Part shown: one piece after another, positions 35,332 to 43,102 of the stretch
How positions within the stretch are numbered: position 1 is the stretch's first letter
Layout of the letters: each line of letters starts with the position of its first letter
Assembly (NCBI GenBank): GCA_012517255.1
Contig: JAAYVH010000168.1
Location: 1-44,118, forward strand
DNA length: 44,118 nucleotides
DNA from: Chthonomonadales bacterium
GTDB lineage: Bacteria; Armatimonadota; Chthonomonadetes; Chthonomonadales; CAJBBX01
Direction: 5' to 3'
Translations under genes and position numbers: made by a program
Notes under the pieces: generated by a model
What the model was told of the DNA's origin: nothing
Database searches by the model: none
The model's input: the letters and a program-made list of their open reading frames with translations, nothing else

Positions 35332-35754
35332 TTACTCGGGGTCTGCTCCTTCATCGGCATCAGACGGGTTCGGCGCCTCGGGGGTCTCTTCCGCTTCTCG
35401 CTCAGCATCGAGCGCGGCTTTGGCGGCCGCACCGACCCGAAGCGCCAGCATCTCCGCATCGCGCCCCTCGCCGGCGTTCAGGTCCCCATAGTGCGTCTGG
35501 CCGTCCGTTCCCGTCCACGAGAACACAATGCGCGCGTTCTTAGCATGGGTGAGGAAGCCGTGCGCATGGCGGCATACATCTCTTGCCGCCGACTGAGATG
35601 TCACGGAGACCGCTATGCGCTTGAGGCCCTGCGCCTCCGCAATCTCGTCGGCCGGCGGGTCGGTCATCTGCCCTCGCAGACGCGGTGCAACGCGATCCAT
35701 GAACAGCTGCAGGTCATGATCGCGCATGAAGCCCATCGTAATCGTAAACGCCAT
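35332..35754 (-). CDS. Small protein of unknown function
   Basis: No family recognised with confidence. It has 140 residues: an N-terminal part (MAFTITMGFMRDHDLQLFMD), then a strand-helix-strand unit (RIAVSVTSQ, RDVCRHAHGFLTHAK, ARIVFSWTGTDGQTHYG) and an acidic tail rich in Glu, Asp and Pro. The middle loosely resembles the small EACC1-type effector-associated domain, but that is by eye only. GAGGT lies 7 nt upstream of the ATG and overlaps the stop of the ferredoxin-type aldo/keto reductase 9 nt away. It is 5 nt from the glycosidase-like gene, so it is the middle member of a tight three-gene operon. Confidence 0.65.
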   Translation of the reverse strand: MAFTITMGFMRDHDLQLFMDRVAPRLRGQMTDPPADEIAEAQGLKRIAVSVTSQSAARDVCRHAHGFLTHAKNARIVFSWTGTDGQTHYGDLNAGEGRDAEMLALRVGAAAKAALDAEREAEETPEAPNPSDADEGADPE

Positions 35755-35763
35755 TGGCTTACC

Positions 35764-36945
35764 TCACTTCCACAGACGTTTGCCGGCTCGACCGGACAGG
35801 AGCTCGTGCGTCTCCGCGAGAAGGTCGGGAATCGGCAGGTTCAGGGGACATCGCGGCAAACACTCGCCGCATCGCGTACAGAAGTCGCCTTGCGTCCCCG
35901 GGAACCAGTGTCCTGCGCCGCCCGTGCGCTCACCCGTCTCCGCGTCATGGCGCACGAACATGCCGTACCGGTATCGCCCGAAGTCCTTCATATCATACGC
36001 GAGCGCGAGGTTGCGCAGCCGCAGAATCTCGGGAATGTGCACATCTTCCGGGCAGGGCAGGCACTCATGGCAGAAACTGCAATACGTGCTGCCAAGCTCC
36101 GCCAACGCGCCATCCAGTCGCGCAACCGCTGCGCTCTCATCAGCCGACAGAGGACCATCACGGTTGACTCCCAGGAGGTGCGCATCGAACTCCTCGGGCC
36201 GCGCGGCGCCGAGCGAGAGAGTGTGCACTTCCGGCTGTGCCAGCAGCCAGCGCTGGTTCAGCTCAATCGGGGTGAACGGCTTGCACAGGTCCTGCAGCTT
36301 CTGCGGCGGATGGAACAGCTGCCCTCCCTTGTCAGACGGCGAAATGATGAACACGCCCATGTCCTTGCCCGCGGCCCGCTCGACCGCGGGCCTGTTACGG
36401 CGGTTCAGCATATAGTAATGCAGGTTCACGGACTCGAACTCATCGGTCTCGATCGCTTCGAGGATCACCTCAAGGGGCGCATGCGTAGCGAAACCGAGAT
36501 GGCCCACGATCCGCTCATCCATGGCGCGTCGGACGGCCCCCATGGTGCCATCCGCCCTGGTAGCCATCGCCAGCAGTTCGCGTGTGTTGATGCCGTGAAT
36601 GTCGAGATTGTCAATCCGGTCGACGTTCATGCGCCGCAGGGAGTCGTCGAGGGCCTCACGGAACGCATCCCGTGTTTCCATGGGAGCGATCTTGGTAGTG
36701 AGGATGAACTCATCCCGGCGGATAACGCCTTCAGCAAGGGCCGCTCCGATCAACTCCTCGCTGGGGCCATATCCGCGGGCAGTCTCTATGTGGTTGATTC
36801 CGACGTCCAGAGCTCGGCGCATTGTCGCAAAGGCGCGATCGCGTGCGGCATGCGGATCCTCATCGGCCTCCGGGGGAATGCGCATCGCACCGAACGTCAG
36901 GACAGTGGGTCGTAGATCGGTCTTGCCAAACCTGCGTGTGAGCAT
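35764..36945 (-). CDS. Aldo/keto reductase with C-terminal 4Fe-4S domain
   Basis: Cytosolic oxidoreductase that couples an AKR barrel to a ferredoxin-like domain. AKR landmarks are FGAMRIP, the catalytic Asp/Tyr replaced here by ETARGYGPSEELIG (Glu in the first position), TTKI and DIHGIN. Near residue 289 is CSFCHECLPCP and near 356 is CTRCGECLPRCP, which should hold two 4Fe-4S clusters. Length 393 is typical of this AKR-ferredoxin family. GGAAGGGAG lies just before the ATG. A strong promoter overlaps the end of the upstream RibD gene, so it can be expressed separately. No substrate is indicated. Confidence 0.93.
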   Translation of the reverse strand: MLTRRFGKTDLRPTVLTFGAMRIPPEADEDPHAARDRAFATMRRALDVGINHIETARGYGPSEELIGAALAEGVIRRDEFILTTKIAPMETRDAFREALDDSLRRMNVDRIDNLDIHGINTRELLAMATRADGTMGAVRRAMDERIVGHLGFATHAPLEVILEAIETDEFESVNLHYYMLNRRNRPAVERAAGKDMGVFIISPSDKGGQLFHPPQKLQDLCKPFTPIELNQRWLLAQPEVHTLSLGAARPEEFDAHLLGVNRDGPLSADESAAVARLDGALAELGSTYCSFCHECLPCPEDVHIPEILRLRNLALAYDMKDFGRYRYGMFVRHDAETGERTGGAGHWFPGTQGDFCTRCGECLPRCPLNLPIPDLLAETHELLSGRAGKRLWK

Positions 36946-36968
36946 GCTTCTCCCTTCCTCGCGCGCCC

Positions 36969-36997
36969 ATTCTAGCAGAGCCCTGAAGCGACGTCAA
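36969..36997 (-). promoter_or_regulatory. Sigma70-type promoter of the ferredoxin-type AKR operon
   Basis: On the minus strand: TTGACG, 17-nt spacer, TAGAAT with a TG one nt upstream (extended -10). The -35 box contains the TGA stop of the upstream RibD gene. Confidence 0.7.
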
Positions 36998-38166
36998 CGC
37001 GACTGCGAGGATTGCCCTACATGCTGGTTCAGCGCGGCGGCGTATTCGGACAGCGCGCTGATCTCGACGACCTCGATGCCGGCGCTCCGCAACGTCGCAA
37101 CGCCGTCGCAACGCACAAAGTGCGGCGGTTCACGCTGGGCGAAGACGACCCTTCTGATGCCTGCATCAGCGATGTGCTGACAACACGAAGTCCGTCCCGA
37201 CAGACGGACCGAACATGGCTCCATCGAGGTGTAGAGCGTGGCGTCAGCAAGGTCGGCTCTGAGCCGTGCGGCCTTGCGCAGAGCTGCCTCTTCCGCATGC
37301 ACATGCTCATCGAGCTCCCGGCTGTGGCCGGAAGCGATGGGCTCGCCGTCGGGTCCGACAATCCATGCACCCACTGAATAGGCGGTCTGGCTGGCAGGAC
37401 AGCGGCGGCCGAGCTCGATGGCTTCAGCCAACCACTCGGCGTCACTCCCTGGTCGGAACGCGCCCGAGCCGGCCATGACGTTGCGCGTTAGATAGAGAAC
37501 CGATGTGTCGCCAAGCAGCTCTGAAGCGGCCGGCGCCAGGGAGAGCCGCTGCGCCAGGCCTGAGCGGAGCCGACCTGCTATGCGCGGAGACCTCGAGCGT
37601 CCGACAACGCACGGCGCGATGGCAACCCGAAGGACGTCTGCCAGATCCCGGCGCAACACCTCGGAGGAGATCGCCTCGCCGCCTTCGACAAGGACTCTGG
37701 CTATGCCGCGGGCGCTCAGGTCGCGCAGCGCCTCCACCATATCCCTGGACGCAACGCGCACATACTCCACGTTCCGGCCGTGAGCGCCCTCCGTGCCATA
37801 GACGAGCGTTGCACCGAGCCCGTCGCCGGTCACCTTGTACAGGTCGTCGAGACGACGATGTCCTGCAAGCACCACACGGAGCGGCTGCCTCGGCCTGCCC
37901 GCAAGTTGCCGTGCGGCCTGTCGGACCGGGGACCGAACCGTCAGTGCGGGATCATCCGTCATCACGGTGCCGACGCCCACCATGACAGCATCGGCCGCGG
38001 CTCGAAGTGCGTCTACAGCGTCACGGTCTGCCTCCGAGGAGAGCTGTAGACGCTCCGGGCTCAGGTCGTTCAGGTATCCGTCCAGAGTTATCGCGCAACT
38101 CAGCAGCACCTTCGGCAACGTCACATCTGTCGTTCGGGTGCGGTTCTCTGTCACGTGTCTCTCCAT
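36994..38166 (-). CDS. ribD: RibD-type riboflavin enzyme with reversed domain order
   Basis: Riboflavin pathway: deaminates 2,5-diamino-6-ribosylamino-pyrimidinone 5'-phosphate and reduces its ribose. The pyrimidine reductase domain is N-terminal (residues of about 17-225: LSCAITLDGYL, AVMVGVGTVMTDDPALT, VLVEGGEAI). The deaminase domain is C-terminal (about 240-370) with its zinc site HAEE (290-293) and EPCSVRLSGRTSCC (PC at 317-318, C at 328-329). Ordinary RibD has the deaminase first. Both active sites look intact. Length 390 is normal. The ATG has no clear Shine-Dalgarno sequence. No other rib gene is visible. It is divergent from the second prepilin. A reversed fusion acting on another pyrimidine is possible. 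Confidence 0.85.
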   Translation of the reverse strand: MERHVTENRTRTTDVTLPKVLLSCAITLDGYLNDLSPERLQLSSEADRDAVDALRAAADAVMVGVGTVMTDDPALTVRSPVRQAARQLAGRPRQPLRVVLAGHRRLDDLYKVTGDGLGATLVYGTEGAHGRNVEYVRVASRDMVEALRDLSARGIARVLVEGGEAISSEVLRRDLADVLRVAIAPCVVGRSRSPRIAGRLRSGLAQRLSLAPAASELLGDTSVLYLTRNVMAGSGAFRPGSDAEWLAEAIELGRRCPASQTAYSVGAWIVGPDGEPIASGHSRELDEHVHAEEAALRKAARLRADLADATLYTSMEPCSVRLSGRTSCCQHIADAGIRRVVFAQREPPHFVRCDGVATLRSAGIEVVEISALSEYAAALNQHVGQSSQSR

Positions 38167-38283
38167 TCCAGGCGAGCCAGGCCCTCGAAATGCTCATACG
38201 GCGGATTCTGCGGGAGCATCTGGGCCATGTTGGACCATACTGTTATGTAGTCCCACATCAACGTGCCATGGGAGGCCGCCGCC

Positions 38284-38934
38284 ATGCGTCGAGGTTTCAC
38301 CCTGATCGAGCTGCTGGTCGTCATCGCTATCATCGCCATCCTTGCCTCAATCCTCTTCCCTGTGTTCGCCAGAGCTCGCGAGATGGCCCGACGAACGACC
38401 TGCACCTCGAATCTTCGCCAGCAGGGCACGGGAATCATCATGTACACACAGGATTACGATGAGACATTCCCGGTGGCCAACTTCAACGACGTAACGTTCA
38501 ACTATCCGCCGCAGACGCATCGCTATGGCGACGGAACACCCATCTACATGATAGACCTCCTGCAGCCGTACTGCAAGAATCGCGCGATCTTCGTCTGCCC
38601 GACGATGCGCGGTCAGCCTGGCCGCGCACAGTCGTATCCCACGGATTACAACTACCTGTGCGCACATGGCTGGAGCCTCATACCCGGCTTCAGCAGTTTC
38701 AACAACGATCTGCACGGCGTTTGCAGCCATCCTGTGGCCTCTATCGGACGTGCGTCGCAGAAGCCCATGATCGTGTGCGATGCCATGGGCGAACACGTGG
38801 GCGAAGCGTCGTATGACGTCTACGCCAAAGGGAAGATTGGCGCTCAGAACATCATCTATGTTGACGGGCATGTCAAACTGACTCCCGGCACCTATCGCGA
38901 CATCGTCGCGCTCTACATGGCGCCCAATAACTGA
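38284..38934 (+). CDS. Prepilin-type, H-X9-DG family protein (second copy)
   Basis: Second pseudopilin-like protein, 216 residues. The leader [22 protein letters not shown] is almost identical to the first prepilin, and [17 protein letters not shown] follows. [10 protein letters not shown] near the C-terminus is the H-X9-DG family motif. The mature domains of the two prepilins differ. The track starts 7 codons upstream; ATG 38284 with GGAGG 8 nt before it gives the short basic leader expected. No secretion-system genes are near. The alcohol dehydrogenase follows after 14 nt. Confidence 0.9.
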   Translation: MRRGFTLIELLVVIAIIAILASILFPVFARAREMARRTTCTSNLRQQGTGIIMYTQDYDETFPVANFNDVTFNYPPQTHRYGDGTPIYMIDLLQPYCKNRAIFVCPTMRGQPGRAQSYPTDYNYLCAHGWSLIPGFSSFNNDLHGVCSHPVASIGRASQKPMIVCDAMGEHVGEASYDVYAKGKIGAQNIIYVDGHVKLTPGTYRDIVALYMAPNN

Positions 38935-38948
38935 GGAGCCTCCATCCA

Positions 38949-39980
38949 GTGGACGTGCCTTCTACGATGCGCGCTCTGGTCTATACCGCGCCCCATCGAG
39001 TCGAGCTTCGGGATGTCCCGACGCCGCACACGCGCCCAGAGCAAGCTCTCATTCGGGTCGAGTGCGCCGGCATATGCGGTTCCGATCTGGCGGGCTTCGA
39101 GGGGCGGAGCACGCGTCGTCAGCCTCCGCTCATCCTCGGTCACGAGGTGGTCGGTCGGGTTGTCTCAGCGCCTGTCGGTGCATCGGTATCCCCGGGTGAG
39201 CGCGTAGTGGCCAATCCCCTCCAGACCTGCGGCGTCTGCCCCGCATGCCGACACGGCCATGACAACATCTGCTCCAACTGGCGGCTTCTTGGCATGGACG
39301 ATGTACAGGGGGCCTTCGCCGACTATGTCGCTGTGGACGCTGCCAACCTTACGTCGGTACCCGACATGATGCAGCCAACCGCGGCCCTCATGGTGGAGCC
39401 GCTGGCGAACTCCGTTCATGTGCTCGGTCTCGCGGAGGCTGGCCGATTCCAGTCCCTCGCCATCATCGGGGGCGGCACGCAGGGCGTGCTGGCCCTGGCT
39501 CTCGCGCGGCTTCTGGGACATCGCGATATTGCCGTCGTTGAGAGCCATCCTGATCGTCGCACCATCGCCGCCGAACTGGGAGCATCCCTGGTGATCAATC
39601 CCGCAGAGACCGACCCCGTAACCGAGATCCGCGCATGGTCCGACGGAGGCGTCGACGTGGCGATCGAGGCCGTAGGCATCGGCATCACGCGGTCTGCCGC
39701 CGTCGCTTCTGTGCGAAAAGGCGGAACGGTCATCATGCTCGGCCTCCACGATCAGAGTTCGGAGCTCGACTTCGCGGGCATGGTCCGCAACGAGATCGCC
39801 CTCAAGGGGAGCTTCGCGTATACGTCGGCCGACTTCAGCCGGGCTCTCAGGCTTCTGGTTACCCAGGAGATCGATCCGACCCCCTATGTCAGCGTCATGC
39901 CGCTGGACGATGGTCAGGAGGCTTTCCGAAATGCCCTGCATCCAACCGGTCGAACCCTGAAGATCGCCCTCTCGCCCTGA
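38949..39980 (+). CDS. Zinc-binding medium-chain alcohol dehydrogenase
   Basis: NAD(P)-dependent dehydrogenase of the sorbitol/threonine dehydrogenase-like MDR group, acting on a polyol or amino alcohol. The catalytic zinc ligands are the Cys of CAGICGSDL and the GHE motif, with the Glu of VEPLA. The structural zinc lobe is CGVCPACRHGHDNIC. The Rossmann loop is IIGGGTQGVLALAL, and VVESHPDRR suggests NAD specificity. I take the GTG at 38949, because GAGGAG lies 9 nt upstream and overlaps the prepilin stop; the first ATG (38967) has none. It may share a transcript with the prepilin. A weak hairpin is downstream. Confidence 0.93.
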   Translation: MDVPSTMRALVYTAPHRVELRDVPTPHTRPEQALIRVECAGICGSDLAGFEGRSTRRQPPLILGHEVVGRVVSAPVGASVSPGERVVANPLQTCGVCPACRHGHDNICSNWRLLGMDDVQGAFADYVAVDAANLTSVPDMMQPTAALMVEPLANSVHVLGLAEAGRFQSLAIIGGGTQGVLALALARLLGHRDIAVVESHPDRRTIAAELGASLVINPAETDPVTEIRAWSDGGVDVAIEAVGIGITRSAAVASVRKGGTVIMLGLHDQSSELDFAGMVRNEIALKGSFAYTSADFSRALRLLVTQEIDPTPYVSVMPLDDGQEAFRNALHPTGRTLKIALSP

Positions 39981-40318
39981 TTCCGCCGTCTCTGGGCTTC
40001 AGACGTGTATTGCCCTACCGCGCTGGCAGTTGCGTAGCAGACGAGCCCGGCAGATAGGATCTCGGTGATCCTTCTCATTGCGGACCTCAGCCGCAACCGG
40101 CCAATGCGCCCTCGTACAGGCAATCGCGGCGAACCAACTGCGTGAGACCGCACTCCTTCCCTCGTCGGTTACGCTCGACGGGTGATTCGCGCCTACGGAG
40201 GTCGCGACCCAGCCGTAGCGGCACATCGGCCGGAAAGACCACGCGTCGATTGAACCGTCTGAGGCGGCAACTGGTCGGTTGACATCCGTGCGCATGGCGG
40301 CTACAATAGGGATGTCAA
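39981..40318. other. Gene-poor interval before the tRNA
   Basis: These 338 nt hold a weak hairpin AGGATC-TCGGT-GATCCT (40056-40072) followed by TCTC, which could terminate the dehydrogenase transcript, and the tRNA promoter. The minus-strand ORFs in this stretch look spurious: one overlaps the tRNA, the other the end of the dehydrogenase gene. I see no gene. Confidence 0.6.
40279..40307 (+). promoter_or_regulatory. Sigma70-type promoter of tRNA-Gly
   Basis: TTGACA (perfect), 17-nt spacer, TACAAT. The start would be near 40314, about 5 nt before the mature tRNA. Confidence 0.88.
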
Positions 40319-40390
40319 GCGGGAATAGCTCAGTGGTAGAGCATCTGCTTCCCAAGCAGAGGGCCGCGGGTTCGAATCCCGTTTCCCGCT
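40319..40390 (+). tRNA. tRNA-Gly, anticodon CCC
   Basis: A 72-nt cloverleaf. The acceptor stem pairs GCGGGAA with TTCCCGC, the D stem GCTC with GAGC, the anticodon stem TCTGC with GCAGA around loop TTCCCAA (anticodon CCC, decoding GGG), and the T arm is GCGGG-TTCGAAT-CCCGT. CCA is not encoded. Its 3' end is a likely integration site, because a tyrosine recombinase follows at once. Confidence 0.96.
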
Positions 40391-40416
40391 CAAATCAAAC
40401 AGAAGCCAGGCTAACG

Positions 40417-40426
40417 TTGAGCTCAA
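40417..40426. repeat. Palindrome between tRNA and integrase
   Basis: TTGAGCTCAA is a 10-bp palindrome in the 94-nt gap. GCTCAAA also occurs at the tRNA end (40388) and at 40421. These may be recombinase arm sites, but the evidence is thin. Confidence 0.3.
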
Positions 40427-40484
40427 ACTGAGCTTCTGCCTGTTGTCCGGGCCGCCCCTCCCCCCGCCCAATAGGAGGGACGGA

Positions 40485-41444
40485 ATGAAGAACTGTCAAT
40501 CTGCCTCGCAGGTTCAAATCCCTGCGGCCCTTGTGCGCGACTCCCTCTTGCGGGCCGTCCAGGGATGGCTGCTCTCCGGTGAAATCGCCGGATGGTCCCG
40601 CAAAACCCTCGACGATCGCTGCATCTGGATGGGCCGACTCCGCCAGTACCTCGACGCCAACGACCTCGCCTTCGACGTCAACGGCCTCCGAGCCTACTTC
40701 GCCGCCTACCAGAAAGGCCGCGACGGAAGATCCGTCCGTCCGCCCAAACCCGCATCCGTCAAACACGTCCATTCGCTCGTATCAGCCTTCGGCTCATGGT
40801 GCGTCCAGGAAGAACTCCTCGAAGCCAACCCCATGAAGCGCATACCCGCACCCATCATCCGCGACGACGGCATCGAGCCCTACACCGACGCCGAACTGAA
40901 CGCACTCCTGCGCGCCGCCGCCAACTGCCAGAAAAACGGCCTCCGCAACACCGCCATACTCCACTTCCTCGCCGACACAGCCGTCCGAGCAAGCGAACTC
41001 TGCGCCATGACCGTCGACGACGTCAACTTCACCGACCGAACCGCCCACGTCCGTTGCGGCAAAGGCGGCAAGGCACGCATCGTCGCATTCGGCAAGACCA
41101 CCGCCAACGTCCTCTCTCGATACCTGCTCAACACCGCCCGCGATCCCGAAGATCCACTCTTCATGTCCGAACGCGGCGGACCCATGACCCCCGGCAGCCT
41201 CTTCCAGCTCTGCAAACGCCTCGGCAAGGCCGCCGGCGTCCGGGGCGTCCATCCCCATCGCTTCCGCCACGACGCCGCCGTCCGCCTCCTCCGCAATGGC
41301 GCTCACGCCTTCGGTGTCATGAGCCTCCTCGGACATACCCGAATACAGACCACCCAGGTCTACGTCAAACTCGCCGAAGCCGACGTCAAAGACATGCACC
41401 GCACCGCCAGCCCCATGGACAACCTCAACAAAAAGGGAAGATGA
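40485..41444 (+). CDS. Tyrosine recombinase / integrase
   Basis: Catalyses site-specific integration and excision, probably at the neighbouring tRNA-Gly. The N-terminal SAM-like DNA-binding domain covers residues of about 15-115. The catalytic set is complete: Arg168 in TAVRASELC, Lys196 in GKGGKAR, His258-Arg261 in HRFRH, His284 in LLGHTRIQTT and Tyr293 in QVYVKL. The track's start at 40443 is replaced by ATG 40485, which has AGGAGG 6 nt upstream (319 residues). Codons end mostly in C. It is convergent with the zinc-ribbon gene 24 nt away. XerC/D-like in fold, but context points to an element integrase. Confidence 0.93.
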   Translation: MKNCQSASQVQIPAALVRDSLLRAVQGWLLSGEIAGWSRKTLDDRCIWMGRLRQYLDANDLAFDVNGLRAYFAAYQKGRDGRSVRPPKPASVKHVHSLVSAFGSWCVQEELLEANPMKRIPAPIIRDDGIEPYTDAELNALLRAAANCQKNGLRNTAILHFLADTAVRASELCAMTVDDVNFTDRTAHVRCGKGGKARIVAFGKTTANVLSRYLLNTARDPEDPLFMSERGGPMTPGSLFQLCKRLGKAAGVRGVHPHRFRHDAAVRLLRNGAHAFGVMSLLGHTRIQTTQVYVKLAEADVKDMHRTASPMDNLNKKGR

Positions 41445-41468
41445 GCATCGAGACCCCGACGACAGCCG

Positions 41469-42380
41469 CTAGCCGGACGCGGCCCCACACGCCTTACGCG
41501 CCCGGCATTGCCGAACCCGCTCCCTGCTCTCGACCTCGCGGCACTCCTCGCAGTACGCCGCCCCGCCAGACCGGTTGGGCGCCCGTCGCCGCTCGTGGAG
41601 ACGCCCGCACCGGGTGCACGGGTGCCACCGATCGGCCCCCAGCACGAACCAGATCAAACACGAGACGAGATAGCCCCACAGCGCACTCGGACGGAGCGCG
41701 CAGTAGGCTTCGGTACTCCCGTCCGGCTTCACCCGCATCTTGACCTGCCGGTAGCCCGCGTCATAGGCCCGAACCGCGTCCGCGTCAAGGCTGGGCCCGG
41801 TCCCGATTCTATATCTGTCGCCATCCCAGACGACCCACGGCTGCAGCCCGGCCTCGGCCGCTAACCGGCTCAACTGGACGCCTAGCATAACGCAACGCTC
41901 ACGCCAGTCAGGCAAGGGATCGCCGTCTTCCAGACGGATCCCGACGCCCCGAAGCTCCCGAGCCGAAAGCGTCCCCCGATTTCGCAGGGACCAGGCCGCG
42001 TCACGCAACAGACGCACCTCTTCGGCGAGTCCTACGTACACCTCAACCGGCTCCCGCCAGACCTCCCCGTCCCCCTCCTCCACACGCTCCGGCCTCCGGC
42101 GCAGGGCGCCGTAGCGCCGCACGAACGCCGCTGCGTCCTCGCCCGTCTTGATCTCGACGAAGCGCCCCAGGGCATCCGTCTCCTTGGACAGGTCCCTCGA
42201 GCACAACCTCCCCCGTTTGGCCCTCATTCGCCGCTCCCCTTCCTTCCCCAGCCCTATCGCCAAGGCCCCGTCCTTCCACTCGATCCAGTCGCCCACGACC
42301 CGCACCTCCTCGGGCACTATTGAGAAAACCGAAAGCCCACCGGTCTGTAACGGCGCCATGCGCGCGCGTCGTTTTCTCAT
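41469..42380 (-). CDS. Unknown protein with C-terminal zinc-ribbon motif
   Basis: No family recognised. The chosen start is ATG 42380, because GGAGGG lies 7 nt upstream (303 residues); the track's 42515 start is too far. The N-terminal half is charged (WKDGALAIGLGKEGERRMRAKRG, EVRLLRDAAWSLRNRG). A hydrophobic stretch SALWGYLVSCLIWFVLG is followed by a C-terminal cysteine cluster, CTRCGRLH...YCEECREVESRERVRQCRARK, which resembles zinc ribbons at the ends of CGNR-like or transcription-associated proteins. Arg-rich composition reflects the C-rich plus strand. It is the only minus-strand gene of the element, divergent from the regulator-like genes across a 133-nt region with operator-like repeats. 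Confidence 0.7.
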   Translation of the reverse strand: MRKRRARMAPLQTGGLSVFSIVPEEVRVVGDWIEWKDGALAIGLGKEGERRMRAKRGRLCSRDLSKETDALGRFVEIKTGEDAAAFVRRYGALRRRPERVEEGDGEVWREPVEVYVGLAEEVRLLRDAAWSLRNRGTLSARELRGVGIRLEDGDPLPDWRERCVMLGVQLSRLAAEAGLQPWVVWDGDRYRIGTGPSLDADAVRAYDAGYRQVKMRVKPDGSTEAYCALRPSALWGYLVSCLIWFVLGADRWHPCTRCGRLHERRRAPNRSGGAAYCEECREVESRERVRQCRARKACGAASG

Positions 42381-42513
42381 CTCATTCCCTCCCCGCCCGG
42401 TCCGCACCCGGGCTCGACCAAGTATGTAACGCCTTCTGTAACGCGTTAGCTGTTGCATGAGCATACCCCAGGCATGTACGATGGAGACCACCATGATTCC
42501 AGGAGTGATAGAC
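42381..42513. promoter_or_regulatory. Divergent regulatory region with operator-like repeats
   Basis: TAACGCGTTA (42439-42448) is a 10-bp perfect palindrome. TGTAACG occurs at 42425 and 42437, and TCTGTAACG recurs at 42344 and 42435. A plus-strand promoter is possible: TTGCAT (42453), 18-nt spacer, TACGAT (42477). The position between a lone minus-strand gene and two DNA-binding protein genes suits autoregulation. Confidence 0.45.
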
Positions 42514-42717
42514 ATGAACGTCCGACATCCCGCACGGATGAAGCGCTTCCTGCTTCAACTGCCAGAGGCGACGCTGAAAGCAATCCGCGTGGAAGCCCGC
42601 AAACGCGGCGCACGCTCCCGGGCCGAGGCCATCAGAAGCCTCATCGCCGATGGATTCGCGTTCAGGAAGTGGGTCGAAACCCCCGATGTCGAACCCGATC
42701 CGCCGTCTGCGAACTGA
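42514..42717 (+). CDS. Small ribbon-helix-helix DNA-binding protein
   Basis: 67 residues from ATG 42514, supported by AGGAG 8 nt upstream; the track's 42457 start is upstream of the likely promoter. KRFLLQLPEATLKAIRVEARKRGARSRAEAIRSLIADGF matches the Arc/CopG fold: a basic beta-strand, then two helices. It would bind DNA as a dimer and may regulate its own region. It overlaps the next gene by 32 nt in another frame. Its C-terminal tail is acidic. Confidence 0.78.
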   Translation: MNVRHPARMKRFLLQLPEATLKAIRVEARKRGARSRAEAIRSLIADGFAFRKWVETPDVEPDPPSAN

Positions 42718-43102
42718 ACGCGGCCTCTCAGTCCGCCACATCGCCAATGCCGTCGGGTGCTCCAGCGGCCACATCTATGCCCTGGAACGCGCAGACGCGG
42801 CGCTCACGCTCCCGATGGCACGAAAGCTCGCGGCGATCCTCGACGTCCCGATCCAGAAACTCATCAACGGGCGGCCCGGACCATCCAAGCCCGGAGCCCG
42901 GCGCGGGCGGCGCCGGCGCTCCATGAAGATCGGAGATATCGTCGAGATCGCCGCGGGCGACTTCGCCGGCATCCGCGGCGTCGTCGACAAACCGCCGGAC
43001 GAACGCCCCAACCCCGGCCAGATCGGCGTTCGCGCCATCGGCCCCGTCGGCTCAGGCTCCTACGAGCCCGCCTGCGTCATTCATTGGGAACCCGAACCAT
43101 GA
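42686..43102 (+). CDS. HTH (XRE-type) protein fused to a KOW-like domain
   Basis: 138 residues from ATG 42686; the track start adds 12 unlikely codons. Residues 1-57 form an XRE/Cro helix-turn-helix (IRRLRTERGLSVRHIANAVGCSSGHIYALERA). A basic linker GARRGRRRRS follows. From residue 80, MKIGDIVEIAAGDFAGIRGVV is KOW-like, as found in NusG or ribosomal L24, which bind RNA. Joining an XRE domain to KOW is unusual. The Met at 80 could also be an internal start for a separate KOW protein. The stop overlaps the primase start as ATGA, so expression is coupled. Confidence 0.72.
   Translation: MSNPIRRLRTERGLSVRHIANAVGCSSGHIYALERADAALTLPMARKLAAILDVPIQKLINGRPGPSKPGARRGRRRRSMKIGDIVEIAAGDFAGIRGVVDKPPDERPNPGQIGVRAIGPVGSGSYEPACVIHWEPEP

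Noticed and set aside
35281-36915. 544-codon plus-strand ORF
   Set aside because: It lies opposite the ferredoxin-type AKR and the small unknown gene, both of which have motifs or good ribosome-binding sites.
39914-40153. Minus-strand ORF with a signal-peptide-like internal start (MRRITEILSAGLVCYATASA)
   Set aside because: It overlaps the alcohol dehydrogenase end, has no Shine-Dalgarno sequence and no domain. I regard it as chance.
39999-40355. 118-codon minus-strand ORF
   Set aside because: It covers part of the tRNA-Gly and its promoter, so it is not a gene.
40592-41743. 383-codon plus-strand ORF overlapping the integrase
   Set aside because: It is Arg/Pro-rich and out of frame with the complete integrase; the C-rich strand keeps it open.
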